The notes: generated by a model not told the origin, from the sequence alone. Positions 34,483 to 46,260 are shown, counted from the stretch's first letter. The stretch: 64,000 bases of DNA from Iris pallida (GCA_029216955.1 JANAVB010015600.1:33411734-33475733), one strand, 5' to 3'. Translations and numbers: made by a program.

Positions 34483-35530
34483 CTTATATAGGCTTATAGT
34501 TTTGTCACGTTTGATTTGCTAAATCAAGACCTTACAACCTTAGAAAATAAATTTTATTTCTTTTCTATGTTTAGATTAAAAAAATAATAAACAGGAGAAA
34601 ACAATTTTCAAGGTCCCAAAAATAGGAAGAAAAAATATGATTCTTCCGCTCATCCTATGGATTCAGTTTTCCACTCCAAATTATTCACGTTTCATCCCAA
34701 TTTTTTCGAACATTTTCAAACACCGCAAAGAAAAATTAATGGACATTGTAATTTTCTAAAGGAAAAAGAATGAGCAAATAATTGATTTTCTTTCAGGATC
34801 AAAGCGGTTCAAAATTAAACTAGGTCAGACGGTTCGGTAGTCTCACTAGTCGGACCAAAATTTTGAAGAAAAATCTATTGGTTTATAGGTTGACAGGTTC
34901 AACTGGCCGATCCGATTCAATTTTTAAAAAAATCTAGTTCTTCCTATTAATTTCCATTGTTGTTTTGACATTGAAGTAAAGAGAAAATTAAAAATCATGT
35001 GTGCTAATCTCCATTGACGGAATCTAGTTCTTCCTATTAATTTCCATTCTTGTTTTGACATTGAAGTAAAGAGAAATTTACAAATCATGTGTGCTAATCT
35101 TCGTTGATGACGATGGTCTAGGAACAGCTATACTCGATTATCACATTGAAGTAGGGCCGGTCCTGGCCCAGGACAGCCAGGAAGACCGCCAAGGGCCCAC
35201 GGATCCACGGATCCTGAGCGCCGACATTTGGTCTGGAGAATGATGTCAAACTAGTCTAACTTTAGGTTCAACGACTTATATAGGCTTATAATTTTACACT
35301 AAGTTCATGTTTGGTTTGCGAAATCAAGACCATAGGACCGACTTAGGAAATAAAACTCATTTCTTTTTCGTGTTTAGATGCCAAAAAAATGAACAGAAGA
35401 AAAAAAAAACCAAGGTCCGAAAAATATGGAGGAAAATATTTCTCTCACTAATCCTATGGATTCACTTTTCCACACCCAATTATTCACGTCCCTCCCAATT
35501 TTTGTTTTCTTTCCTTTCCGCGAAGGCATA
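34483..35530. repeat. Duplicated 260-bp segment plus an 85-bp tandem duplication
   Basis: 34483-34740 and 35273-35530 share order and wording (TTATATAGGCTTATA, AAATCAAGACC, ATCCTATGGATTCA, ATTATTCACGT). Between them, a unit starting TCTAGTTCTTCCTATTAATT occurs at 34936 and 35023. A third relative of the second unit (GTCTAGGAACAGCTATACTC) occurs at about 43574. Confidence 0.65.
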
Positions 35531-35722
35531 AGGAAATTGCAATTGCCAATGAGACTTTTACAATGTCTCCGAATTTTCAAGATAGGTTACCAAGTTACCA
35601 TCAATTTATTATATTTTTCTCAAATAAAATTTATATCTTCCCTTGTAAATTGATAGTATCATCGTAACCCTTTAAAAAATATGCATACATATTAAGCTTC
35701 CTTGACAAATACAACTTTCTAC

Positions 35723-35728
<6 letters not shown>

Positions 35729-35792
<64 letters not shown>
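35729..35792. repeat. (TA)n microsatellite
   Basis: About 32 uninterrupted TA units, directly left of the foldback element at 35794. Confidence 0.95.
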
Positions 35793-35793
<1 letters not shown>

Positions 35794-35796
<3 letters not shown>

Positions 35797-35983
35797 GCGG
35801 ATCAAAAGTTCTCCTTAGAAAACCCTCTAAAAATCCCTTTCACTCTAATTCATAATTTAATGTTAATATTAATATTAATATTAATATTAATATTAATATT
35901 AACATTAACATTAACATTAATATTACGAATTAGAGTGTGGAAGATTTTTAGGGGATTTTCTAAGAGAAGCTTTTGATCCGCTC

Positions 35984-35984
<1 letters not shown>
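35794..35984. mobile_element. Foldback MITE with TTAATA-repeat centre
   Basis: Arms of about 65-70 bp (GAAGCGGATCAAAAG... and its inverse, CTTTTGATCCGCTCC) surround about a dozen TTAATA/TTAACA units. It sits between two AT microsatellites, consistent with insertion at TA, though the repeat background hides any TSD. Confidence 0.7.
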
Positions 35985-36017
<33 letters not shown>

Positions 36018-36194
36018 CCCCTTGCAGCCGCCTCTCCGGGTGCGAACCCTAGGGCTTCCCTGCCATTTCTCCTCTCCGGCGTCTCTTCCCTCCTCCACCT
36101 CCTCCTTTTCCGCCTACTCCTCCTCCACTTTTCTCAGTTCAGGCCACTTTTTTTTCCCTCTCAGCACAACTCCCTCTCCTCTCCCCCCACATTT

Positions 36195-37513
36195 ATGTCA
36201 GCCTCCTACGCGGAGGTGGTGGCTGCCGCCCCCTCTAGAATCCGTTCTCCAACTCTTCCCCCACCCACAAGTCTCATCTCCGGGGCGGCGATTCGCCCCC
36301 TAATTTCTTTCCAAGGCAGTCCAGCAATTAAATTTTCGGAGGAGGAACTGGCCGAGGCGGTCATTCCCTTCCGACATGCTTTGATCGAAAAATTTCCTAT
36401 TGGGAGGCCTTCGGTGGATGTCGTTCGACAAGCTCTGGCTGACCTTCCTCTCAGCGGACCTATATCAGTGGGGTATTCTGGCTCCTCGGCATCTTCTACT
36501 GCGACCATCCCTTGAAGCTGATTTTCTTAGGCTGCGCGCGAAAGAGACTTGGTTCATCAAAGGCAGTCCAATGAAGATCTTCCGCTGGTCGCCCGATTTC
36601 CCACCATCCAAGGAGTCTCCGCTCGCCCCGGTTTGGATTTCGTTCCCATCGCTCTCCATCCATTTGATCTCCAAAATCGCAGACTTGGCCAGCCACGGAA
36701 GCCCTGTCCCATCCTAGTTGTGCCAGAATTCTAGTGGAACGTGATCTTCGTATTCATCAGCAAAAGCGTATCCGCGTCATCCTCCCCCACGGCAACAGCT
36801 ATTGGTAAAGGGTGATCTTTGAAAGCAATCAAGTTTATTGTTCTTCCTGTTGTCATCAAGGTCACATTTCCGTCCAATGCAGGAGAGCGGAGGCCCCAGC
36901 TTCTGTTCCGGCTGTCGTTCCGGGGGCTCAATCTTCAAGAACCATCCCCGACTCTCAGGCTCCTGCGATCCCAGCGATTCAAGCTTCTGTTGCTTCCACT
37001 TCGGACACTACTAATGAGAAGGACCACGCCAATTTATCCCGGCCCATTGGTCGTATTTGTGCTCACCAGAGGAGGAAAAAAGAAACACCGTGGAAAAGCC
37101 GGACAACGAACAACCGTCTCCCTAGCATCCCTGAAGATGGTCAACACTCTCCCACAGAACAAGTGATCGACAATGAGGCTCCCGACGACGACATCATTCT
37201 TGCTAACTATTGGGCATTATTAGAGGCTCCTGAAGACGGCCCCTCCGAGCCAATCCTAGACTCACCACACCATCCTCTGCTCCTGGATCTTCCAAGAGCT
37301 CTCAACACAAACCAACATCCTTCTCCCACGACCAAAGCTCCAAACAATTCTTCTCTTCCCCTCCTCCCCCCTCCTCCTCCACCACCACCTTTCCTGCAAC
37401 GCAACAAGAAGAAGAGAGGCCAGGCTATAGCCAAGTCAAGGCTGCCGATTAGTACTTCACCGAAGACGAACCCCCACCAATCCGATGAAGAACTACTTGT
37501 TCTGGAATTGTAG
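36195..37513 (+). pseudogene. LINE ORF1 (DUF4283 + CCHC zinc knuckle), frameshifted
   Basis: ORF1 proteins of plant L1-type LINEs bind the element RNA. The start MSASYAEVVAAAP is followed by a DUF4283-like region split across frames: KFPIGRPSVDVVRQ, then WFIKGSPMKIFRWSPDF, then PVWISFPSLSIHL. A zinc knuckle follows, CSSCCHQGHISVQC (about 36838-36880), and then a proline-rich tail to 37513. At least two frameshifts separate the parts (near 36420-36480 and 36716-36812). ORF2 starts inside the end of this frame (37485), a usual LINE arrangement. Confidence 0.75.
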
Positions 37514-38164
37514 GGGGATCGCGGGGCGTAAAACTGTAGATAGAATCAAACTTCTTACAAAGATGCATCGGATATCGATCCTGGCCATCATTGAGGCTAA
37601 GGTTTCGGAGCAACAAATCAACAAGTACAGAATTTTGCTTGGCTTCCATCAAGCATTTGGCAACGGTAAGGACATGGTTCTTTGTTAGCAAGGAGGCGTC
37701 TGCTTTGCTGATTTCCGCCTCGGCGCAAGAGGTCACCATTGCTGTTAATTATTCTTCCTCCACGGTTTTCGTCTCGGCGGTTCATGGCCACGTGAAGAAA
37801 GCTCAACGACGGGAATTGTGGGACTCTCTTCTGGCTTTAAACTTGGAGGACAAACCTTGGATCGTCGGCGGGGATTTCAACGCTATTTGTGATCCAGCTG
37901 AACGAAATGGGGGGCTTCCGGCGGAAGGAGGTTCGATATTTGAATTTAATCAATTTATCCTCGATGCCTTTCTATCTCAGGTCAATTACTTCGGGCTATC
38001 CCATACTTGGTCCAACAAACGTCATGGCATCAACAAGCTGGTGTCGAGGCTAGACAGGGTATTGGCGAATCACCATTGGCTCAGTCGGAGTAGTAGTAAC
38101 CACGTCACCTATCTTGGTAGAATGGAGTCGGACCACCGTCCACTTCTACTGCAGTTTTCTCCTA

Positions 38165-38452
38165 GGCCTCGTTTGGTTCGCGGAATCTTCGGGTTGGGAA
38201 AGGGGGTGTCAAAGGAATTGAGGAGGAAAGGAAAGTGATTCCCAATGGAAGAGAAATTAGGGGGGAAAGTGATTCCATCCATCCAAGCAAGGAATCACTT
38301 TCCCATATTGAAGTAATCACTTTCATTTCCGAATTCCTTGGCGTTTCCAAACATCGGAAAGGAAAATCAATGGGAAATAAAATTTCCCAAAGGAAAGGAA
38401 ATTACAAGGAATTGATTTCCTTTCCCTTCCATTCCGCGAACCAAACGAGACC
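38165..38452. mobile_element. Harbinger/Tourist-like MITE in LINE ORF2 (288 bp)
   Basis: Terminal inverted repeats of 22 bp, GG(C/T)CTCGTTTGGTTCGCGG. A 3-bp target-site duplication, CTA, lies at 38162-38164 and 38453-38455. It is rich in GGAAAG/CTTTCC words and sits between the endonuclease and RT domains. Confidence 0.85.
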
Positions 38453-39239
38453 CTAGTGTCATTCCTCGCCAAAGAACTTTCAAATTCTTAAATTTTTGGA
38501 CTAAGCATCCAGATTTTCTCGCCATCATCCAGAGCGCTTGGCAGGTGGATGAACACATTAATCCGTTGATCAGAATTGTCAACAAGCTGCACGACACAAG
38601 CCGGGCTCTTGCAATTTGGAGTCGTCGTGCCTTTGGAGACATTTTCAAGATGGCACGGGATGCAGAGTCTGCCGCGGCCAGAGCAGAGAAATCTTTAGAG
38701 AGCTCTCCTTCCTTTGCTAACAAGCAGTTGCTTCATGCGGCTCAGGAACATCTTCACCGCACCCTGCACATTGAATCGGAGTTTTGGCGGCAAAAGGCTA
38801 GATTCTGGTGGGATGTCGATGGTGATCGCAACACTAGTTTTTTCCATGCTTGTGTTCAGAACACTCGAGCAAAGCTCACGACCAATCAGGTGATGGACCA
38901 CTCGGGGAGGATCCTCACTTCTTCTGCAGAAATAGGAAAGGCGGTCGGCACCTATTTTGAAGGCCTCTTCACAAAAGCCCCGGTCAGAGCTGATCCAGAT
39001 CTCCTGGCACGTGTTCCGCGGTTGGTCTCAGAAGAAGACAATGAAGCTATGGGCTCTCCCATCTCTGAAGCCGAACTATGGGATGCGCTCAACGCTCTCG
39101 ATCCTGATAGTGCCGCCGGGCCGGACGGATTCAACGGTCGATTCTTCCGCGGTCGATTCTTCCGCACTGCTTGGAGGATCATTAAAGACAACGTGGTTGA
39201 GGCGGGAAACGCCTTCATCGAGGGACTTCACTTCCCTAA

Positions 39240-39674
39240 GAGTCTGCTTGGTAACGGTGTTTTCACCGGTTTTGGAGTGTTTTTGAACCAACCGTTTATG
39301 AAAACCTCTGCTTGTTAATTTTTTTAAGACACCGGTTTTGGTCGGCTCAAAACCCCCCCAAAACCGGTGTAATGTATTTTTGGGTGGCTTTATAAACACC
39401 CCAAATCGGTGGGTTTTGAACGGCTCTATTTTTTTTATTCCATTTATATCCTCACAAAAATATATATATTTATAACTACTGATACCCTTCCCTATTTAAT
39501 TTATTTGTGTAAAAAATTTTCAGAACCGCTCGTTAGTAAATTACCAAGCATGGATTGGACTAATTTAAAAGTCGTTACTGAAAAACCATCCAAAACCGGA
39601 CCCCTCATAACCGCTCATAACCGGTACTCTAAAAATACCTCATAACCGCTACACTACAATTGTCAAGCAGGCCC
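39240..39674. mobile_element. Harbinger-like MITE in LINE RT domain (435 bp)
   Basis: The ends GAGTCTGCTTGG and the inverted GGGCCTGCTTGA are flanked by TAA at 39237-39239 and 39675-39677. Removing the element and one TAA restores HFPK followed by AIASTLLVLIPK in one frame. The interior carries repeated AACCGGTTTT/CCGGTTTTGG words. Confidence 0.85.
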
Positions 39675-39929
39675 TAAGGCTATTGCTAGCACGCTCCTCG
39701 TACTGATTCCCAAGAATGCCAATCCGATTAGCTTTTCAGGCTACAGACCCATTAGCCTTTGTTCTTTCTTTAACAGGTTGATTTCCAAAGTGTTATCTTC
39801 CTGTATGGCTTGGTTACTCCCGAAGTTGATTTCGAAGGAACAAAGCGGGTTTGTGAAGAACAGGAACGTCATAGAAAATATCCTTCTGGCACAGGAGCTG
39901 ATCTCTGGCATTAATGAAACTAACCGGGA

Positions 39930-39955
39930 GGGGGGGGGGGGGGGGGGGGGGGGGG
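39930..39955 (+). repeat. G26 homopolymer inside LINE RT
   Basis: Twenty-six G in a row, between INETNRE and NIAIKLDMEKAY, where related LINEs have only a few glycines. It shifts the frame by one base. Confidence 0.9.
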
Positions 39956-40235
39956 AACATTGCGATCAAGCTCGATATGGAGAAGGCTTACGATCGCCTG
40001 GATTGGCAACATCTTATTTGGGTGCTCAAGGCGCATGGAATTCTCAGAAAGGATGATCAACATTTTGGAGGGTCGTTAGCAACGTCTGGCTTTCTCCGGT
40101 CATCAACGGAGAGGCTACGAAGGCCTTCAAATCGTCTCGGGGTGTCCGTCAAGGAGATCCCCTATCTCCTTGCCTTTTCATTCTTGCGACGGAGATGCTC
40201 AGTCGCAACTTGGTGGAGTTGAGCAACAAAAGGAG

Positions 40236-42228
40236 ATCATTAGAACTAGCCGTTAGAAGTCCTCCCGCAAAACATGTTTTGCTCAGAATGTCCCTTTCCG
40301 TCAAAATGACGTTAGAACTAGCCGTTAAAAGTCATTTTTTGGGTAAATTAAATTTTGCACTCCCCAAAATACCCCTTTGAATGCTGACGTAAACATTGTG
40401 GCTCTCTCCTTTCATTCCCTATATATAAGATTGTTTTGAAACATAAAACCCAAGCTTTCTATTTTCTACTTTTTTGACCGGTTGGTTGAAAAAATAACAT
40501 TAAATTTTTTTTTATCTTCCATTTTTTTTTTACTTATTTGCTCTCTAATGTATTGAAGCTTTTTTTTACATACAGATCTCAAATCCAACCGCAAATTAGG
40601 GCCAGTAGCTCGCAATCTTCATTCTCAAGACGTCCAAATAGAAATTATTGAAGAAAAATTTATTGCTATTGTGAATTAATTAGTCCACTGAAGACTTCAT
40701 GGACACCAACAAATCCTGGAAGAAGATTCTACGGTGTGCAAATTTTCTAACAAATTATTGTGGTTTTCTATTGTGGGAGGATGAGAAAGTTAGAAACTTT
40801 CATAACACTATCAAATTCTAATGTGGAATTTAATGAAAGAATTAAATGAGCACCGAGGCCAAGGTTTACAACATATTCCTAGAGAATCGACAGCGGTGGT
40901 GGCAGTAACTGAACCCGGACCATGCTTCAACATACATGTTTTGCAATTTATTTTTGAATTTTTGACATGTTTAGTAATATTTAAGTTATTTGTTTAAGGA
41001 ATACATGTGATGAAAATAAATTTGTACCAATATTTACAATTTCAGTTAGAATTAATAAATAAATAATTATGATAATATTCATGACTAATAAATTATTAAG
41101 AAAGACTATAATAATAATTATGATTAATAAATTATTATAATATATAAATTATTAACTATAATTATAATTATGATTAAATTATTATTAATTAATATTATAA
41201 TAAAATTATAATTAATAAATTATTAATTAAGATTATAATTATTAATTAGTATTATAATTATTATAAAATATTAAATAATATAATATTATTTACAGTTATC
41301 TAGCTCTAACTACGGTTTATCAAACATGCCCTAAGTTAAATGGCTGGATAGTTCAGGACTAACCGGACATTTGTTAAAAGATTTTTTTTTCCAGAAAAAA
41401 TTTAAGATGAAAACCTACTATTTAGATTATAAACATTTATTTTCAAAAATGACGTCAAGCATGCGAATTCTATCTTTTTTAAGAATGGGAGGTTATTTTT
41501 TTTGTCCCAGTCAACTTTTTGCCCGAGTAAATTCTTTTTTGTTTCCATTTTTTTAGTTCTTATTTCATTTTTTTTTTTCTTTTTTCATCTTTTTAAGAAT
41601 CCTTTCTAGTTTTTTAAGAGTGACTTTTTTTGGGTAATTTTTTTCATTTCTTAGATATTTTTTGTTTTTTCAAATTTGTATATATTTTTTCTTTTTTTCT
41701 TTTTTCATTGTTTAAGATTTATCTTCATTTTTTTGATTTTTTTGAATGTTTTGTCTATTTTTATTTTTTCCATATTTTAATAGTATTTTTTGTTTTTTGT
41801 TTGGTATTTTTTTTTCAGTTTTTCATCATTTCCATTTTTTAAGAATTGATTTTTTTCTGTATTTATCAGTTTTGTTTTCCCCAAAAATATTTATAAATTT
41901 GTTAAATTAAAAATAATTTATGAAAAAATAATTTTAAATAATAACTTTATAGAAATATAAAATTTCTGATGTATTTAAACATCCAAAGTTTTACTACAGT
42001 AAATAGATTTGGATTTTATTAGTAAGTGTAGAGAATCAAGTGGCAAATTACAATGGTCAGTTATATCCAGGGGTAAAATGGTCCGCACAACCTCTTTTTA
42101 ACACCGGTTAACATAAAAGTTAGATTAGGGGGTGATGTAAGCATTTTCGTAACTTTTTAGATTTTTTAAATCAGGAAATCTTTAATTGCATTTTTGTAAC
42201 ATCTAAGGAGGGTTTAAATGCACTTTGC
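40236..42228. other. AT-rich spacer, no gene recognised
   Basis: An ACTAGCCGTTA(G/A)AAGT duplication occurs at about 40246 and 40318. Long A/T runs follow (TTATTAATTA types at 41040-41290 and T-rich at 41380-41870). Reading frames are only F/I/K-rich composition effects. It may be the body of an old non-coding element, but I cannot define ends. Confidence 0.5.
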
Positions 42229-42231
42229 CCT

Positions 42232-43418
42232 CACTACAATAACCATAAAAAATAGCTCCTCTAAGCAGCATCAGCCTTCCAAGTTCCAGAAATACTATTT
42301 ATCATATTAGTGAAGATAAGTTGAAGTTCCCCAGTAAACTATAATTTAAATAATTCTTAGTATCAAACTTGGTAGGCTATGCTACATCAAAAATTAGAAT
42401 GTGGAGCCCACGGGGTACAATGCTTGAGTAGATTCTTTGGAACACATTAATTGAATATAGGACAAACAATTTTGATTGTAGGATGTATTAGGACCAAGCT
42501 CTTTTTAGCTTGGGAAATCAATGATGAAGTGAGCATTCATGTGAATTTTTTAGGCAAGTGTAAATTTGTTCATCTGTTTTACTGGTTGTGGTTGATGTTA
42601 GAAATTATAGTCAATTAATGCTAAATGTCTTATACTTACCTATATAGATATATAAATGTCATGTTGCATAGTAAATTTATGTCTTTCTATTTTTTTCTAT
42701 AAATAGTCACATCTCATGGTTGTTTGATGTTTAATTTATTTTTCAGGATTTTGCTTGACAGTTTTTGAGGGTGTGTTGTTGACAATTTTGAAGTTGACAT
42801 CGACAGTTTTGAGGGCGCCAATTGAAAGTTGAAGCCAGAACAGTTTTAAGGGTGCTGCCTACTAATGAATGTAAATATATGTTTTTGGATATCTATTTCA
42901 AAAAAATGTAATTAAGATGATGATATTATGTACTTTTGGTACGAAATTAAATATATTTTTAATTCTAAATGAATATAATAAGTGTTTGTTAAATTTATAT
43001 TGAAATGATTTACGTTGTATCTGGTTCAAACTGAATGTTTTAAATTTGAGCAGTATTGAGTACTGCTTTTTATAACGCATTGAGTTATAAGTTTTGACAG
43101 GTGATATATATGTGTGTGTGAAAACTAGAACAGGTTAAAAAGCATTATGTATATATGTCCTATTTATAACGCTTCTAAATAGATATGTTATATATAATGA
43201 TAATATTAATATCGCTTGGAAATTTAGTGTTATATATAATTGTATTATTTATAACATTTTCAAGAAATAAGTGTCATATAAGATGATATCATTTATAACG
43301 GTTTTAATAAAATTCATAACACTGGTTTTCATGACGGTTGCGGACATACAAAAAAGCGTTATAAAATGTCATATATGACTATTTTTATCCTTCATAAAAA
43401 GATATTTTTCTTATAGTG
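42232..43418. mobile_element. CACTA-like deletion derivative (1.2 kb)
   Basis: Starts CACTACAATAACC and ends TTTTTCTTATAGTG, the inverse of CACTATAAGAAAAA. Inside the right end, TTTATAACG and its complement recur (about 43072, 43163, 43292, 43358) like subterminal transposase-binding repeats. No transposase frame is present. The 3-bp flanks do not match, so the ends are tentative. Confidence 0.5.
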
Positions 43419-44430
43419 TGTCCCTGTGGTATCGATCATCTTTCGACATCCAACCACAGTCTTATGCCTCTTTCTGGTAACCACAAGGGTCACTTGAGTT
43501 TGGATCTATTGATGTTTTGTCATTGAAGTGAAGAGAAATTTAAACTCATGTGGGCTAATCTTCGTTGACGGCCATGGTCTAGGAACAGCTATACTCGGTT
43601 ATTTGATCCCTTCCATACACACGCCCAAACCTTCCACCATAATTGGAAAGAATAATTTGATTTCATGTGGAATCGAATCCACCATGCCATTATGTGCTAT
43701 GTATCCACATGTTGACCGGTAGAGCCAGCACGTTAGCGATTGCATTGCGACTGAACACCGGTGAACTTTTTGTTATGAATCATACATAAAATATTTCGTC
43801 GCACGCCATCAATGATTATTTTTCTTGTAGTGGTGGAGGTGTGAAATTGTATGTTTCTTATAGTTGCATTGGTTCTCCACTCTATATAAATTGTTGTACC
43901 CAAAATAAATGAGCTAAATTCACAACTCGTGTGAAATAAGCGTCTCTTCAAAGAAGCACATGCATCTTGAATTTCTTCCAAGGTAGGAATGAAGAAGTTG
44001 AGAAGAGTGTCTACTATGGATTAGGTAGAGAGTAGATTTGCTGTTTTCAGATCTTATGCATCAAATATGTTCCCTTTTATATAAAAATATGGATCACATT
44101 AATTATTTTTAAAAATAATATCCACAATCACAATCGGTGGGATACACAATTTTATAAAAGAGGGAACATATTTAACATACAGAATTTGAAAACAACAAAT
44201 TTGCTTCCGATTTGATGGTGCCAGTGCCTCTCAATCAACATGTTAAAGAGCAAGCTAGAAGCCTATTTGCCTATGGCATCGAAGCGTAGAAATGCATCGA
44301 AGTTTAATATTTGAAAAAATTTGAGTGGCACCCCACTTGGATGACCTATTTATGCGGTGCATCCCACATTGTTTGCTAAATGTATAAGTTATTCCATATT
44401 GGATGGAAAACGTAAAAAAACTAACAGCAT
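43419..44430. other. Spacer with one dispersed repeat
   Basis: The segment 43510-43615 is related to 34965-35140 (AGAGAAATTTA, GCTAATCTTCGTTGA, GTCTAGGAACAGCTATACTC). Nothing coding is recognised. Confidence 0.5.
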
Positions 44431-45186
44431 ATGAGTCTATCCTTAAACTACCCCTCCCTTCTTATCTATACATCAGGCAAGTTCCTATCCCTAATCCCTA
44501 AATCCTTACAGCACAACTTGTACCGAGCTCCCGTGGCCGCCTATTCAACAGAGATTAGGGTAAGTCTTTCCAGTCTCTCTTCCAGTCTCTTTCTATCTCT
44601 CATCCATTGTTAGATTGGTTGGGGATTTTCTCATGTAATTTCTGTAATGGTTTGTTTAGGAGAAATGTCAAATATGCTGGAAGAACACCCATATTGCAGA
44701 TGAATGTTACTATTTGAGCTCAGCTTGTAAGATTGTAAACTGTAAGGGGATTCGGTACCTCTCGAAGTCAAATACGAAGGTAAATCCTGGAAAAAAAATC
44801 TGAAGTGCCCTCTCTGCTTGGATTTTCAATGGCTGGATGTTACAATTTACGAAGGCGAACACGAAAGTTCATCATAAAAAATTCGTAGTGATGGATGTTT
44901 CACGTGTGGTGACTTAGGTCATTGGAAGCAACAATGCACTTGGGCAAAAACCACTTGCCCGAAACCTCATTGTGGAGGAAAGAGAGCTGTCATGGTGTCA
45001 AAAATGAGCCACAGCTATGGAAGACGATTCTTACAATGTCGAAAATGCAACAATGCATTCCAATTTTTGAATGAGGCTACTGAGCATGATGACAACCAGT
45101 CTAAGTTGGAAATTTCTGTTCAAATTGTAGTGAACATAACTTTAGAAAAGTTGTGTAAGACATTCGGGAAAGACTTGGCTATGTAA
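44431..45186 (+). pseudogene. Zinc-knuckle / GRF zinc-finger gene, two exons, broken
   Basis: Exon 1 (44431-44559) begins MSLSLNYPSLL and ends TEIR. A 100-bp GTAAGT...TTTAG intron follows, and exon 2 opens at 44660 in phase with EKCQICWKNTHIADECYY, a knuckle-like C-C-H-C array. After a one-base slip in the A8 tract near 44790 the frame reads CPLCLDFQWLD, then a TAA at about 44875, then CFTCGDLGHWKQQC (CCHC knuckle) and a GRF-type finger (CPKPHCGG, GRRFLQCRKCN). GRF and CCHC fingers bind single-stranded nucleic acid. The two lesions make it a likely pseudogene. It may be a host gene or a captured gene; nothing links it to its neighbours. Confidence 0.55.
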
Positions 45187-45769
45187 ACCTCAAATTATCT
45201 GAAATGAAAGACATTCGGGAAAACTTGGCTATTTAAACCTCAAATTATCTGAAATGAATGCATTCAAATGCAAGAAAGTTTCTTGATTAGCCATGTAAAT
45301 GCAACAAAGTTTCTTGATTAGTTTTAAGAATGTATTCCAGATTTACCTTACTTTCAAGTTTATGTACAAAGTTGAACTATATAAATGCAACAAACTGAAC
45401 ATTACTTCAAGTTCATGTACAGAGTTGAAAACATTCTATACAATTTGATAGAACAAAGACAGATAGGATTATGACCAGCAGGTAATGTCACAAAAATATT
45501 TTATACATTCTATACAACAAAGTTCACATTACAGGAATGTAACATACAAAAACAGAGAACAAACAAGTAGAGAGAACCCCATGTTGCTTCACATTCAATC
45601 CAGATATACAAAATAGATAGAACAAAGTTCCTAAACAAAGTTCCTAAACAAAGTTGTCTAGGTGTACAAAAAAGAGAGAACAAACATTCTTTACATTCAA
45701 TCCAGTCTTTCCATATACAAAATGAGAGACCAAAAAAGTAGGGACATTCAAACAACTTCTTCTTCAAAC
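45187..45769. other. Spacer, nothing recognised
   Basis: Local duplications (GACATTCGGGAAA at about 45158 and 45208; AAGTTTCTTGATTAG at 45277 and 45307; TTCCTAAACAAAG). No domain on either strand. Confidence 0.5.
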
Positions 45770-46015
45770 TTAAGGTTCTCCTGCTGTACCCATAGCAGCC
45801 TTCCTTAGCCTTGGCCCCCTTGAACCCTTTGGCCTCTTGTAGACAGTGTTTCTTATCCTTGGTTGTCTAGGTGACCATGGTGGCCTTGATTTTTTTGTGT
45901 TTTCTCCAACTGGTCCTCCTTGGCACCCTCTAGCATTATGATCACCATGTAACTTGCACCTCCACAAACCCTCTGCTTCTTGGCATCTCATCAGCCTCCA
46001 ACCTCTTTGCCCCCC
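45770..46015 (-). pseudogene. C-terminal fragment of a MULE-like transposase, left part
   Basis: The minus-strand frame contains RCKLHGDHNARGCQGGPVG, a zinc knuckle with one cysteine replaced, followed by a basic tail, as at the C-terminus of plant MULE transposases. Its upstream part is separated by the CACTA-1 insertion and continues at 54400-54463 (RHIQPGRPR). Confidence 0.5.
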
Positions 46016-46020
46016 CACTA

Positions 46021-46260
46021 CTAAAATCTGCTAGAATAGCGACATATATTAGCAACGGCGGAAAAACCAGTCGCTGATAATTGCCTATAGCGACTCCTAG
46101 TGTTACACGTCGCTGACCGTCGCTGAGTAGCGATGTTCAGCGATGTAGTATTTATTACGTCGCTGCATGGCAACGTTTTACGACGGACATACTTTTTACG
46201 TCGCTGTATTGCGACGTTTTGTGACGTATATTTTATACGTCGCTGACTTATTTCATATAG
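46021..46260. repeat. CACTA-1 left subterminal repeats
   Basis: Repeated CGTCGCTGA, TACGTCGCTG and AGCGACG words in both orientations, the usual binding platform for the element's accessory transposase. Confidence 0.75.

Larger units (their letters stand above)
37485..40235 (+). pseudogene. LINE ORF2 (APE endonuclease + reverse transcriptase), interrupted and 3'-truncated
   Basis: The start MKNYLFWNCRGIAGRKT begins an APE-type endonuclease with GGDFNAI (about 37868), SRLDRVLA (38044) and SDHRPLL (38130). The reverse transcriptase follows: DSAAGPDGFNG (about 39105), YRPISLC (39740), KLDMEKAYDRLDW (39970) and [10 protein letters not shown] (40141). A frameshift lies near 37670, another at the G run at 39930-39955, and one near 40050-40080. 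MITEs sit at 38165-38452 and 39240-39674; skipping each restores the protein exactly. The sequence stops before the catalytic YADD box and zf-RVT, so it is dead. Loss of the 3' end is unusual for a LINE and implies later deletion. Confidence 0.85.
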
